Source: Rapana venosa | Lineage: Eukaryota > Mollusca > Gastropoda > Neogastropoda > Muricidae | Reading direction: 5' to 3' | Assembly: GCA_028751875.1 (NCBI GenBank) | Contig: CM054140.1 | Coordinates: 27,309,538-27,373,537 of the forward strand | Length of the DNA: 64,000 bases | Shown here: positions 48,001 to 64,000 of the stretch, piece after piece | How the letters are laid out: each line of letters opens with the position of its first letter | Position numbering within the stretch: position 1 is the first letter of the stretch | Made by a program: the position numbers and the translations under genes | Notes under the pieces: model-generated | The model's database searches: none | Told to the model about the DNA's origin: nothing | What the model saw: the letters and a program-made list of their open reading frames with translations, nothing else

Positions 48001-51000
48001 TTTGACTTTGATGTCGTCCTCTGACAGGGAGATCCGGTTGCTCTTGGGTGGGGATGCAGGACGCAGGGGACTGTTGTTGGAGGCTGGCTTCAGGATCACC
48101 TCAAAGGCCAAACTGCCAGATCTCTGAATTGGCTTATCAGCTGGGCAGCAAATCAGTTTACATTAGGCATTATCCAATGAACCATGATACTAAAATTAGG
48201 TATAAGAAAAAAAAGCAAAAAACCCTGCCGACCCAACCAAACCCAAAATTGTCACAAGATGTATGGATGGGTCAAACTAAAATTGAGAGAAAGAGTAGTT
48301 CACCATAGAGTTGCAGCAACTATTGGAATTACTCAATTAGCTTACTCCCGCATCTTCTTCCTTTTTTGTCATGTTTCTCCCAGGGGAGGTTTGACATTGA
48401 TAAGCCTTCTCCATCTCTCTCTGTTTTGAGCTTCCTCTTTATTCATGCCCCTTTCTCTAAGATCATCTGCAATACAGGCAGCCCAGGTTTTGCCAGGTCT
48501 TCCCTTTGGTCTCTTTCCATCTACTATGAAGTTCATTGCTCTTTTTATGATGTGGTGGTCTGCTTTCCATTAAACGTGCCTTAACTAGCGCAGTCTATTG
48601 GTACTAGCTAGACTTCAGATCATCAACTTTGCACATTCTCCATAGTTCTTCATTCGTGATCCTGTCTTCCCATTTGATCTTTGTCATGTAGCGTAGCATT
48701 CGGTTTTCACAGCTCTTCAACAAACGTTAGACCGTTTTTGTGAAAACCCACGTCTCCGAACCATACAGGAGAACAGGTCTAATGCTTACTCCTGCATCAC
48801 AAACTCAAAACTATTCTCAACTTGTTAATAAATCAAAGTACTTCACACCAAAACTTGTGCAAAGCACCTATTTAATTTTTAAAACTGAAACATACTAATT
48901 ATAGCGCTGATTTCAAAATCTTGTAATACACATGTATTTGTACAAATTTAACTATCTTGTAGCTGTATGAAATGATAAAGTAATTGTACTTTCCAGTATC
49001 TTACATTATCAAGATCTAAACCAAATGTGACCCTGCACCACTTGAATAACATTGTGCACATGGGAGGTCAATTTTTAACTGTTATTTGTTAACATGCTAT
49101 CATAGTATCAATGTGCAATTTTTTTTTTTTAAGCTACACAATTTTTAAAAAAATCCTACAATGAAAAGTTGACAACTGTATGACAAGTTATTACAAATTG
49201 AAATGCTAGACTCAGGAAGTAACAAAATGAGAAACTGATGAGTTTTGCATCATAATAGGTGGTCAGGACTAACTCTCATCACACAGGACATTTTCAAGAA
49301 AAGCTTCAAAACAAAGTCATTGCAGATCATCAACTTTGTTTTTTTTTTAAAAGGAAAAAAGGAAAAGAACGGAGGGAAGCGAACATTGTGATAGACTGAT
49401 ACCCAAACTACCACAGCAGAAAAACAAACACGTTTACTAGTACTACTTAAATATCTAGCATAAGGCACTTACAGAACCATACGCCACATTCCAAAAGATT
49501 GTAAATAACTAAATATCAAAATCATAACAAAAAGTAATTTAAACATCACATTAAATGAAAGACAGCAACATGCACTTTGTTATCTCAGCAATGAATTGCT
49601 GGAGTCAAGTTCAGCTTGCATAATCTGAAATGTACCACAGAAAACACACTGATACAATATTTGAAACAATAAGAAGATCAAAGGCATCTGTTAAATTCTT
49701 CAAAAAGACAAAGGTTGTATGGGACAGAGATGTGTGTGTTGGGCTGAGTGCATTACTGCATAGTGTGTGTCTGCACGTGCATGCTAGGGTGGGGAGGAGG
49801 AATTATTTTTATACGCATTTTCTGTCACAAATTCTGAAATTTTTAACACAACCATGCTGTCTAGTGGGAAAGAAAAAAAACAAAGATCAGCAAGCGTATC
49901 AGACAATAAGAAGATCGATTTACAATGATCATCAGAACTAATGATGAAAACATGCACGCAGCAACAAAAAGCTATGAAGAAGTCTAAATTAAATCTTCTA
50001 AAGGTAAACTCTGCACAGTTACTACTGTCCAATTTGTGTGTGCTTCATATCATCACATATCAATTGATTAATAACCAGTACAAAACAGTCCTGCATAACT
50101 TATAATAAGCAGCATTCTGGTTAAGCTTTTCCGCACCATGCCGTGCTGACCACAAAGAGAACAGTCCATTTTATGCTTGTTACAGTTTAAGAGTTTTACA
50201 CTGGGGCAGCCTGGTCAGAGAGAAAAAAGCAGGGGAAAAAAAGAAGAGAAAAAATATTGGTCTAGATCTGAATACATGGTCACTCTTTGAAACTCTGATT
50301 TTGCGTCTGACACCGAGGCACAAAACAGGCCTTTGAATTAATTGAAGGCAGTTAAGTATATTGTGAGCCCCCCGCCCCGATGTGTACACTTCTGAAGTGA
50401 TGGTCACAACTGTTACTAGTGTTAGGTAAAATTCTCCCCCAGTAAGACATGTAAATAATGTGTACTGTATGTATGTTATCAAAATGTGTAAAATCTGATG
50501 AAAGCACTCTGTGTCATTCATAATATTACTTATTGGATAGATGTCATAAAATCTTCAATAAATTCACAAGGATGTTTCTCTTTTTTTAATGAATTTGTGA
50601 AAAATATCTGAAACACTGGAAATTATTTTCATGCTTTAATTTTTTTTTTATAAAAGTATATTCTAATTCAATAAAAGAGATCCTGCCTGTTATATGCAAC
50701 TGTTAACAAAACAAAAAAAGTTTTAAGTTTATGATGCACATCTACACTACAGCGTGAAAGAATGACCAAACTGCAAACCCATCCAAATCAGAAAGCATAG
50801 ATGTCTATTTCAAACAGACACATGTATGTATTCAGGGAGAAGGGGAAAAAAAGGAAAAGAAAATGCGCAGCACCAATAATAAAATCCATACCACATACCA
50901 CTAATAGGAATATGATTTCCTCAGGATACACCACTGAACAGACACATGTGTGCATATGTAGCCTTTAGAAACTCAGGAAGTGTGATAAATCAATGAAAAG

Positions 51001-52834
51001 CACTTTTCACACACACACACATATATATACACAAAATTCAGACAACACTCTCTGGGGCTGGGAAACAAAAAGAATGGAAAAAAAATGCAAAAAATGAAAC
51101 ATCATGGATTCATATGAAAACAAAATCACACCAATTTTCTTAACCTCTTTACCTTTTCCTTTCCACACCACCATGGCATCATATCTACCCTGGTTTGGGT
51201 GGACTTTGCGAGGCTTTTGCGATCTATTATCTCGCATGCACAAAAATGCGAACCAATTGCACACTATCCCAGCAGCAAGGACAGAGAAGACAATTTTATT
51301 AACTTGATGCCTAACACAATATAAAAGAAACATGAGAATAGAGACAGGAATAGCAAAAGGAAAAGGAAAAGAGATAAAAGGGAAAGATAGATGATATAGA
51401 AATGGAAAGGTTATGTACATATATTTTAAATTACACTTTGGAAAGGTTATGTATGTGATGACTTACACTCTACAATATTACAATTAAAACAAAAAAACAA
51501 AAGGAAAAAACCAAACTAAATAAAAAACAAAAGTAGTTGTGCCAAACACAACTGACACTTAAAAAATTGTGATATATACTACCATTACTAGGCATAAATA
51601 AGTAGTAAGTGGTCATTTGATCTTAACAGAAATTGGAAAGCAGAAAATGGCAAAGTGAGCTGGTACCCACTTAAATAGTGAATGAAGCAGCTGATCCTGT
51701 TACAAATTTGATCCCTGCACATTACTGTGGAAATATCAATCTCCGGTACCACCATATGACTCATTGCCGTATCACTCTCCTGCCTGAGGTGACAGCCGTG
51801 ACATTGTCCAGATAGAATATGAGGCTGTGTGGCCTCTCTCTACTAGCAGTTAGCACTGGGCAGTTAGCCTTTCAGAGATCAATACAGACAGTTGGCACAT
51901 GCACCGGTTTTGCTGCATGAAAGGCAGACATTCTTTGAACACCGAGTGTTCTACAGCTCTACTGAGACAACTACATTTTACCAAACTGCACTAACAAATT
52001 TGCAAATCGCTGTTTTGTATTGGCTGCAGAGCACATAGTATACAAGTATGAATAAAGACCTGACTGCAAAAATAGACAAAGTGGCTATCCCAGTAACTGG
52101 CTTATAAATTTTATGTATTTTATACTGTACTGTATGGTAATTTGTAAATTGTATACCTGACTCAGTAACTAGTTCTTAGGGTAGAAACTGGAATAACTAA
52201 ATAACGGCGTTTTTACACACAATTTTAGTAACACATGAGGTGACATTTCTGATCTCAAAGTTTAATTAAGGAAAAAACCCAATGCAATCATCATTATCAT
52301 GAATCAATCTATTTGATATTCTAAACAGTTAACATACATTTTAGATCTATAAAATTTAAAGATGCACATCTTCCAAACTTTTCAATTCTTATTAATAAAT
52401 TTATTTTAAAAACATCAACCATTGCCATATTGAGATAAGTAAAACATGTAATATACTATAGTAATAATGATGGAATCTGATGAAGGAATTTAATAAATTA
52501 TCCTTGTTAATATCATTTTGTCAGTTGGAATGGAGTGTGAATGTTCTACACATAAATTTTTATAATTTATATAAAATAAATCAAAATGATGTACTGATCA
52601 CCTAATGTAAAGCTAAAATTCATCAATTTTTAAAATGATTAAAATGTTACTTTTTAAAAACAAGCATATTACACATAACAATGGCAATTGGTAGCACCCC
52701 ATTTCAAATAAAACCTTTTTTCCCACCATACCATGATTCATCTTTATTGAAATTTGAATTACTCTGTAGTCTGTAGATGGCAATTCTTATATTAAACTAC
52801 AGAGTTACTTTTAAAAAAAGCAACAGATCTACAT

Positions 52835-52914
<80 letters not shown>

Positions 52915-53062
52915 TAAGAATGCATTTTAATTATCTAAACAGAAAACAGAAAATGCTAGTAGCTAATGTTTTTTTTTTCCACAAGTTTCAGTTGAAATCA
53001 TGAGCAACCTTGTTTGTTTTTTTCTTTTTAAACAGAAAAGAAAAGCTCTTACCTGCAGACAT
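45000..53062 (-). CDS. STMN: Stathmin family protein (whole gene span)
   Basis: Stathmins bind alpha/beta-tubulin heterodimers along one long helix and promote microtubule depolymerisation. Coding exons, in transcript order, are 53,062-53,053; optional 51,263-51,153; 48,140-47,974; 47,562-47,371; 47,041-46,898; 46,270-46,130; 45,074-45,000 (TAA). All junction phases agree. Family hallmarks are SGSLAFEVILKP, LSEDDIKVKLQKAEERRQ, the KENREAQIKALQERLKEH helix and a C-terminal RRIEEVQKKK. Without the cassette the product is 242 residues, or 194 if the module at 46,898-47,041 is skipped; vertebrate stathmin 1 is about 149. The extra length comes from two additional repeat modules. The 5' exon assignment is inferred from splice sites and phase. 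The gene points away from RTEL1. Confidence 0.9.
46130..46270 (-). CDS. STMN: Stathmin exon: extra repeat module 2
   Basis: Phase 0, 47 codons, acceptor ACCATTGCAG, donor GAACAT|gtaagt. It begins ANHIQEVCQANENMGKICEE and ends NREEQLKALQERLLEH. HIQEV mirrors the HIEEV that follows the core helix in vertebrate stathmin, and the end copies QIKALQERLKEH of the core exon, so the module arose by exon duplication. Confidence 0.92.
46564..46607. repeat. Poly(A)-poly(G) tract in stathmin intron
   Basis: A run of about 15 A followed by about 20 G. Confidence 0.9.
46898..47041 (-). CDS. STMN: Stathmin exon: extra repeat module 1
   Basis: Phase 0, 48 codons, acceptor GGTAGTCCATCAG, donor GAGCAC|gtgagt. 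It begins SVRDHQTERQNGEEFQEKIN and ends QSQLQNMMKRLKEH. It aligns with the second half of the preceding exon and with the next one, but is the most diverged of the three. It could be constitutive or alternatively spliced. Confidence 0.85.
47371..47562 (-). CDS. STMN: Stathmin exon: core tubulin-binding helix
   Basis: Phase 0 on both sides, 64 codons, acceptor TTTGCTGGCAG, donor GAGCAT|gtgagt. It begins TLEAQRLEQLAKGREKAQEV and ends INKENREAQIKALQERLKEH. NKENREAQ is nearly invariant in stathmins. The segment is predicted to be one continuous charged helix. Confidence 0.95.
47974..48140 (-). CDS. STMN: Stathmin exon: regulatory domain start
   Basis: The acceptor TTTGCTGCCCAG and donor GACAG|gtttgt bound 2 nt plus 55 codons. 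It encodes DKPIQRSGSLAFEVILKP, a Ser/Pro-rich loop (SNNSPLRPASPPKS), then LSEDDIKVKLQKAEERRQ. AFEVILKP matches the tubulin-capping hairpin of stathmins, and the SP sites match the proline-directed phosphorylation sites of the family. Confidence 0.93.
48365..48795 (-). mobile_element. LINE C-terminal fragment, decayed
   Basis: On the minus strand the sequence encodes RPVLLYGSETWVFTK, then LLKSCENRMLRYMTKIKWED and RITNEELWRMCKV, then a frameshifted part with KTWQNLG. YGSETW, the RMLRYM segment and the R-rich end are the familiar C-terminal region of non-LTR retrotransposon polyproteins. It lies in a stathmin intron, in the same orientation as the gene. Confidence 0.7.
48800..51150. other. Stathmin intron, no feature identified
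   Basis: AT-rich intronic sequence with no further exon or element that I can support. Confidence 0.5.
51153..51263 (-). CDS. STMN: Stathmin N-terminal cassette exon with cysteines
   Basis: On the minus strand a pyrimidine-rich acceptor (TCTTCTCTGTCCTTGCTGCTGGGATAG) opens a 111-nt exon ending AAAAG|gtaaag. It is phase 1 on both sides, so it can be included or skipped without a frame change. It encodes 36 full codons beginning CNWFAFLCMRDNRSQKPRK and ending YDAMVVWKGK. Two cysteines among hydrophobic residues followed by basic residues resemble the palmitoylated membrane-anchoring region of neuronal stathmins (SCG10/STMN2, STMN3, STMN4), where a Cys pair precedes a YDDMEVKQ-like segment. The role is inferred. 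Confidence 0.55.
52838..52911. repeat. (GA)n microsatellite in stathmin intron
   Basis: An uninterrupted GA run of about 70 bp. Confidence 0.97.
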
Positions 53063-53117
53063 TGTGGCTCTGTTATCACTATTTCACCAACTACTCAAAA
53101 GATGCAGACTGTGTTTC
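53053..53117 (-). CDS. STMN: Stathmin start-codon exon (5' UTR plus 10 coding nt)
   Basis: On the minus strand, after the acceptor TTGTTGTTTCAG, the exon runs to CACAATGTCTGCAG|gtaaga. The ATG is at 53,062, coding MSA plus one base (phase 1). That phase fits both the cassette exon at 51,263 and the exon at 48,140. Joined to the latter the N-terminus would be MSAADKPIQRSGS..., a typical short cytosolic stathmin start. The call rests on splice sites, phase and position; no homology is possible over three residues. Confidence 0.55.
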
Positions 53118-54179
53118 CTGAAACAACAAATCAGATATCATTGCTATATATAAATTATTTCCACAAACAGTTCAGTCCAAAAAATACAGCTTACTACTGA
53201 TTAAAAATAAAAAAGAGAAAAATAAAATACACAGCATGCTTTTTTATGCGCCACTGCAGCAGGAAGCCAGTTTGCCAAGACCTGTCTAGACTAAATTATG
53301 AAGAGCAATTTTTAACCGCTTCAGTTTCTGAATTCTACACTTACTGTCTCTCAGTGCTCACTCTTTCTGTAATATGGTTGGCACTGAAACTATGCAAGCA
53401 TTTATGCAGCTGCAAGCCTGCTTACCTTTTCATTTAGGGCTGGCAGAGCAGAGGAGCTATGTGTCTGGCATGAGCAAGAGAGAAAGGAGTGGAGGAAGAC
53501 CTCAGGTGACCTGTCTTTCCTCACAGCGCAGGCCAGTCAGGACTGACTCACAGCCAAGGAAACAATTATGATAATTCATGACAAACCCACAGCTAAAGTC
53601 CCCCTAGAGTGACCAAAGGCTCAAATCTAGCATTCAAGATCCTATATCATTTTCCACCTGCCCAAATAGATCAACAAATAACATTTGAAAAAAAACTGTT
53701 AACTATTTTATCTCTGTATTGATTTTTTTTTTATTGATCCAGTGTGTGCTGAGCACCACCAGAGGGATGGGGAGTGTGGGAAACTGAAAGGCTGCAGTGG
53801 CAGAGGGATGTTAATGAGTCATGTGGCAGCGAAGACAAGAGTGGATCAATATTCTGCCTGCAGTATCTTGCCAACCCCAGTGGTTCAATGCCAGACCCGG
53901 TCTGCCAGCTCACCCTTGCCAATACACAACTGGTGCCGGTTTTTGTGGCTGGCCATTTTTTGCATACGTCATCAACATATTCTGTACAAAAACTACAATG
54001 ACATAAGTATCATTCTTGATTGTAACATCTTCCAAAATTAGTTCACTGACTTTAGCTACATTTTACATTTGATAATCAGGCTCCCCCCCATCAAAAACCC
54101 CAACAACAAAAAATAAACCCAGCCATGATCATTGTGTACCACACTCAGTCACTGACCCAGCATAAAGATAAAAACTTGA

Positions 54180-55546
54180 TTAGGCCTAAAATTTAAACAA
54201 ACGAAACCAAAATAAACCCCAACCAGTCTGAGACTCAAGAGTCTGTCACTCTGTGTTTGCAGTGCACACTGCAATTTTATTTTTAAAAATTAGGTAGGCC
54301 TAAAAGTAAAACTGTGATACTCTTCCTTGATTACTGTACAAAAACTTTAAACTTCATTCATTAAACTATAGCTAGGAAATTCAAAGAAATGGATGATATG
54401 ATAATACATTTTTTATGTTAGTGCATTTAGGCCTACTTAGTTACATTGTAGGCCAACTTAAAATTTATAACTAAGCCACACACAAAAATGCAGGCCCTAT
54501 GTCTTTTAAGTTGGGTTGTTCTCTCCCTGATCAAATTTAAAGATTATTACAATTTCACATCTGAGTACATGGGATCAAAATAGATAACATGCTCACGATA
54601 GGCCTACTGTAGGCATAATGCACTTTCTATCATGTAACTGCTGACCTAACAATCTGAATTACGTCCCCTAATTATTGATTGCTTCTGAGCTTTCATACGT
54701 TTGGATTTCTACAACCAGCAGCACTATCATTAGGCCAAGATCACAGATGCAAGCTGCAACACTGGGGAAACGTTAGGCTAGGCTACAGCAAACCATACAA
54801 CTGCTGTCGGTGAGTGTTTCAATGTTATTTTCCTGTAATTTGCATGCTGTTTCAAACCGTTTAAACCGTTGTTCACTTGTTTACCTTTTCCAGCTGACGC
54901 TTAACGAATGAAACCAGGTGAAAAATATCAACAAATTGCGACAAAAACTATAGGGCAATATTGCATTTGTACATATAAGATACAATAATCACCTGATACA
55001 ACGATTGTGGTCTGGTTGATCAACACTTTGTCTTATGTAGCCTACCGCGTAACGATGCTTTGTTCAGATGAATTCCGCGCGCACGTTGGCTAGCCCTACG
55101 TCAAAATCTTTTGATATGGATTGGTCAATATACTTTCGGGACGCTATTTGTAGGTAACGTAAAATCAAATGCTGCGAAAGTTTTAATTTATACATTTCTT
55201 TATTCTAAAAAATATACCGTATTTTAAAAGTAGATATGCATAAAATAAACATTGATTTACTTCGTTACAGTTGAACGAAACCAACATGGCGGGAATTGTG
55301 AAAGACGCCCTGTGATAGGCCTACCCTACTGCTCATAGGCTAGGCCTAGCATCACCAATCATTCAGAAACTTTATTGTCTGGTTGTATACATGTCTATTT
55401 CATTCATTCACCAGTTAGGCCTAACATGACTGAACCATTTTTGCACCTTGGTGATCTTATGAAACAACTGTCAGTAGCCTGCACTAGGCCTTAGTGATAC
55501 CACATTAGCCGATTAAAAACAAATAACTGGAAATTGATTAGGCCTG
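54180..55546. repeat. Cluster of TAGGCCTA palindromes
   Basis: AGGCCT, mostly within TAGGCCTA-like palindromes, occurs about nine times: near 54,182, 54,297, 54,429, 54,600, 55,318, 55,343, 55,417, 55,485 and 55,541. Random expectation is under one. The cluster spans the putative divergent promoter. Confidence 0.7.
54885..55320. promoter_or_regulatory. Putative divergent promoter of stathmin and RTEL1
   Basis: This interval lies upstream of both genes and is locally richer in CpG (ATTCCGCGCGCACGTTGG near 55,073) than its AT-rich surroundings. On the plus strand, GAAACCAACATGGCGGG (55,277-55,293) resembles the YY1 motif AANATGGCGG often found at TATA-less start sites. On the minus strand, CAGCTGGAAAAG|gtaaac at 54,885 is a plausible donor for a non-coding first stathmin exon. 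No start site can be fixed from sequence alone. Confidence 0.4.
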
Positions 55547-55684
55547 GACATATATCAAAAGTTTAAACTCGCTTCGCCCAGTTTTCTCCTCTACTCCATC
55601 ACATCCTGCCCATCTATTAAGGTTAGTAAAACATTTGGCAAACAGACAGAAAGCCCAGTATAAGTATATTTTCAAGAGTACTGA

Positions 55685-57282
55685 ATCTATCTATCTGTCC
55701 CGTAGTCTGAAGACCGTGGGGGCACCCTCAAAGACTCAACAACCAGTTCCCTCCATTCCTCTCTCTGTTCTGCCTTTCTCAGGGTTTTGTTGAGTTCTAG
55801 GCCTGTCCATTCGCTGATGTTATCCTCCCAGCTCTTCCTTGGTCTGCCTCTTCCTCCTTGGACAGTGCCTTGTAAAACTGTCTTTGCAAGTCCTTTGGAT
55901 CTTGTGACATGCCCATACCATTTAAGTTTACGCTTTTTCACGATCGTTAGAAGATTCTCATAGGGTCCAGTGGTTTGCTGGATTCTGTTATGCACGCTTT
56001 CGTTGCTTATGTGGTCTTTGTAGGAGATGCCAAGGAGTCTCCGAAAGCATCTCATCTCCACCGCCTGTACTCTTCTCTCCAAATCTGCAGTCAGGGTCCA
56101 TGATTCACAGGCATACAGAAATATGGATATGACAAGGGAGCGCATTAGTCTGATCTTGGAGATAAGTGAGATATTTTTATCTCTCCAGATGGTGTTTAGT
56201 TTTGACAGTGCTGTTATTGTCTGTGCAGTCCTGCATACTACTTCTGGCTTGGATCCCTGGTCTGATACAATGGCTCCCAGGTACTTGAAGCTTTGAACTG
56301 TTTCCAGCTTCTGGTCATTAACCCTGATATCAGTGCTAATGCCGTTGGTGTTATTAGTCATCAGTTTGGTCTTCTCTGCACTGATTTCCATGCCGTATGT
56401 TTTGGAGGCCTTATTCAAGTGTTCTGTTAGGCTGGCAAGCGCTTTTTCTGATCCTGCTATTCCATCAATGTCATCTGCGAAGCGGAGGTTTGTGATCGTT
56501 CTGCCACCAATGCTGACTGATCCTTCATGATGTTCCAGTGCATCAGCCATGATTCTCTCAAGGAAGATGTTGAAAAGAGGGGGTGAGAGTAGACAGCCCT
56601 GCCTTACTCCAACTGTTGTTCGAAACCATTCTCCAATGTTGTTGTTGTAGTACACTGCACTGGTGGCCTCGCTGTACAGCTGTTTGATGACTCTGATCAG
56701 GTTTGCATTGATGCTGTACAAATTCATGGTTGCCCACAAAGCTGCATGCCACACCCTGTCAAATGCCTTCTTAAAATCGATAAATACGTGGTAAAGGTCT
56801 TGTTGATGTTGAAGGTACCGCTCACATAGTATTCTGAGGTTGACTATCTGTTCTGTTGTGCTGCGCCCTGCTCTGAAACCTGCTTGTTCCTCAGCAATGA
56901 TGGTCTCTGCTTGTGGCTTCAGTCTATTCAATATTATCTGCAGCATGACCTTGCTTGGGTGGCATATGAGGTTGATTGTGCGGTAATTATGGCATTGTTG
57001 TAGATTTCCTTTCTTGGGGAGGGTGATGATGAGTGACTGTGTCCATGGTGTTGGCCATTTTCCTGTCTGCCAGATCTTGTTGCAGATTCTTAGTAGGGCG
57101 CTGATCATGGCTTCCCCTCCAGCTTGAACCAACTCAGCTGGAATGTTGTCAGCCCCTGCTGACTTCCCCTTTTTCAGCGATCTGACTGCTGTTTCCACTT
57201 CTTCTTGGAGGATAGGGTGACTGTCTGTGTCTTTGCTTGCGGGTACATTAAGGACTTCTGGACAGAGTACTGAATATAACAT
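55685..57282 (-). mobile_element. RTE-type retrotransposon, 5'-truncated, RT ORF open
   Basis: A single 531-codon minus-strand frame encodes reverse transcriptase with no stop: finger region KKGKSAGADNIPAEL (about residue 38), NYRTINLICHPSKVML (99), AGFRAGRST (134), FIDFKKAFD (167), QGCLLSP (228), and catalytic FADD at about 268-271. The C-terminal region has YACESWTL and LKWYGHVTR. The ORF runs into a short GATAGATAG tail at 55,685-55,697, an arrangement typical of RTE elements with almost no 3' UTR. The upstream endonuclease domain is absent, so the copy is 5'-truncated and cannot move by itself. The intact frame implies recent insertion. It lies antisense, just upstream of the first RTEL1 coding exon. 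Confidence 0.85.
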
Positions 57283-57437
57283 TTTAATAAGTTAATTTGA
57301 AAGTCAATGAAAGATACTGTTACAGTATTTGTGGCAGTTTTCTTTTTGAATAATGAGCCTAATTCAAGTAGTTGCCTCTAAGCTTTTTACTAGCTCACAC
57401 AGGCACATGCACACAGAGTACACTGCAGGCGCACCAA

Positions 57438-57463
57438 CACACACACACACACACACACACAAA
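57438..57463. repeat. (CA)n microsatellite
   Basis: Short CA run upstream of RTEL1 coding exon 1. Confidence 0.9.
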
Positions 57464-57674
57464 ACCACCAATTGCTTTAAAAAACAAAACAAAAGAAATC
57501 GCTGTTAAGTGTTGTAATGTTCAAGTAAATGACTTTTTAAAAAGTTATTAACAAACATTGACTATTTTGTTGAAGTAGCTTTAGTCTGTTAATTTTGTGA
57601 TGTTTTAGTTCAAATAATATTGCTTTTGATCCATTTTTGTTTTACTTCTAGATCAAGCCTGGTCACACATCAGC

Positions 57675-63821
<6,147 letters not shown>

Positions 63822-64000
63822 GTGAGTCAGTACACTGAAAAATGTGTAGTTTTATTTCTTGTTTGTTTCAGTGATGTTGTTGGGTTTTGTTTTGCTTTGT
63901 TCATTTTATTTCTATAGGCCAAAAAATAATGTCCTTAAGCTTTTTTTTTCATTTTAAAATATGTTAATGTGTTATGTAAATTTGTAGACTATCATTTACA

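Noticed and set aside
53435..53503. Exon-like block after TTTTCATTTAG ending CCTCAG|gtgacc on the plus strand
   Set aside because: Short, unrecognised, lies inside a stathmin intron on the opposite strand, and has no matching neighbours.
56027..56752. Short open frames within 55.7-57.3 kb on both strands
   Set aside because: Shadows of the reverse transcriptase frame.

Overview
This is eukaryotic genomic DNA. Genes are sparse and split into short exons with GT/AG introns, and the rest is dominated by microsatellites, minisatellites, tRNA-derived SINEs and decayed non-LTR retrotransposons. The two recognisable genes (stathmin and RTEL1), the RTE-type reverse transcriptase and the SINE families (tRNA-like heads, cores around 'CTCATCCGAAAGACT', (ATT)n or (ATTGTC)n tails) suggest a marine lophotrochozoan, most likely a gastropod mollusc. 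The species call is inference.

Layout. 1-14,220 is very low-accuracy sequence with inflated homopolymers, apparently unpolished long read. Its last ~2.7 kb (11,530-14,220) is a noisy copy of the clean sequence that follows (14,235-16,690), so the left edge probably contains a false duplication. 14.2-32 kb is repeat-rich: microsatellites, SINEs, a retroposon 3' end, a 628-bp inverted-repeat element (MITE) with a 9-bp target-site duplication, and a few exon-like open blocks of unknown identity. 32.1-38.25 kb is a ~6 kb minisatellite built on a ~38-bp unit, with locally homogenised sub-arrays, an inverted block, a LINE fragment and a SINE. 38.8-40.9 kb holds a decayed RTE-like retrotransposon. 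42.14-43.22 kb is a 72-bp minisatellite.

45.0-53.1 kb carries a stathmin gene on the minus strand. Seven exons with matching splice phases can be read, including a 10-nt start-codon segment, a skippable Cys-containing N-terminal cassette, and two extra repeat modules that could enlarge the tubulin-binding helix. 57.65-64.0 kb carries, on the plus strand, the first eight coding exons of RTEL1, an XPD-family Fe-S DNA helicase, from the start codon through the DEAH box; the gene runs off the window. Between them lie a putative shared promoter region (54.9-55.4 kb) and a 5'-truncated RTE retrotransposon with an uninterrupted 531-codon reverse transcriptase ORF.

The most notable biology is the divergent stathmin-RTEL1 pair. 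It matches the head-to-head STMN3-RTEL1 arrangement of human 20q13.33 and suggests old bilaterian microsynteny. The two products have unrelated known roles (microtubule dynamics; telomere and replication-fork maintenance). Any functional link would be through a shared promoter, not a pathway.
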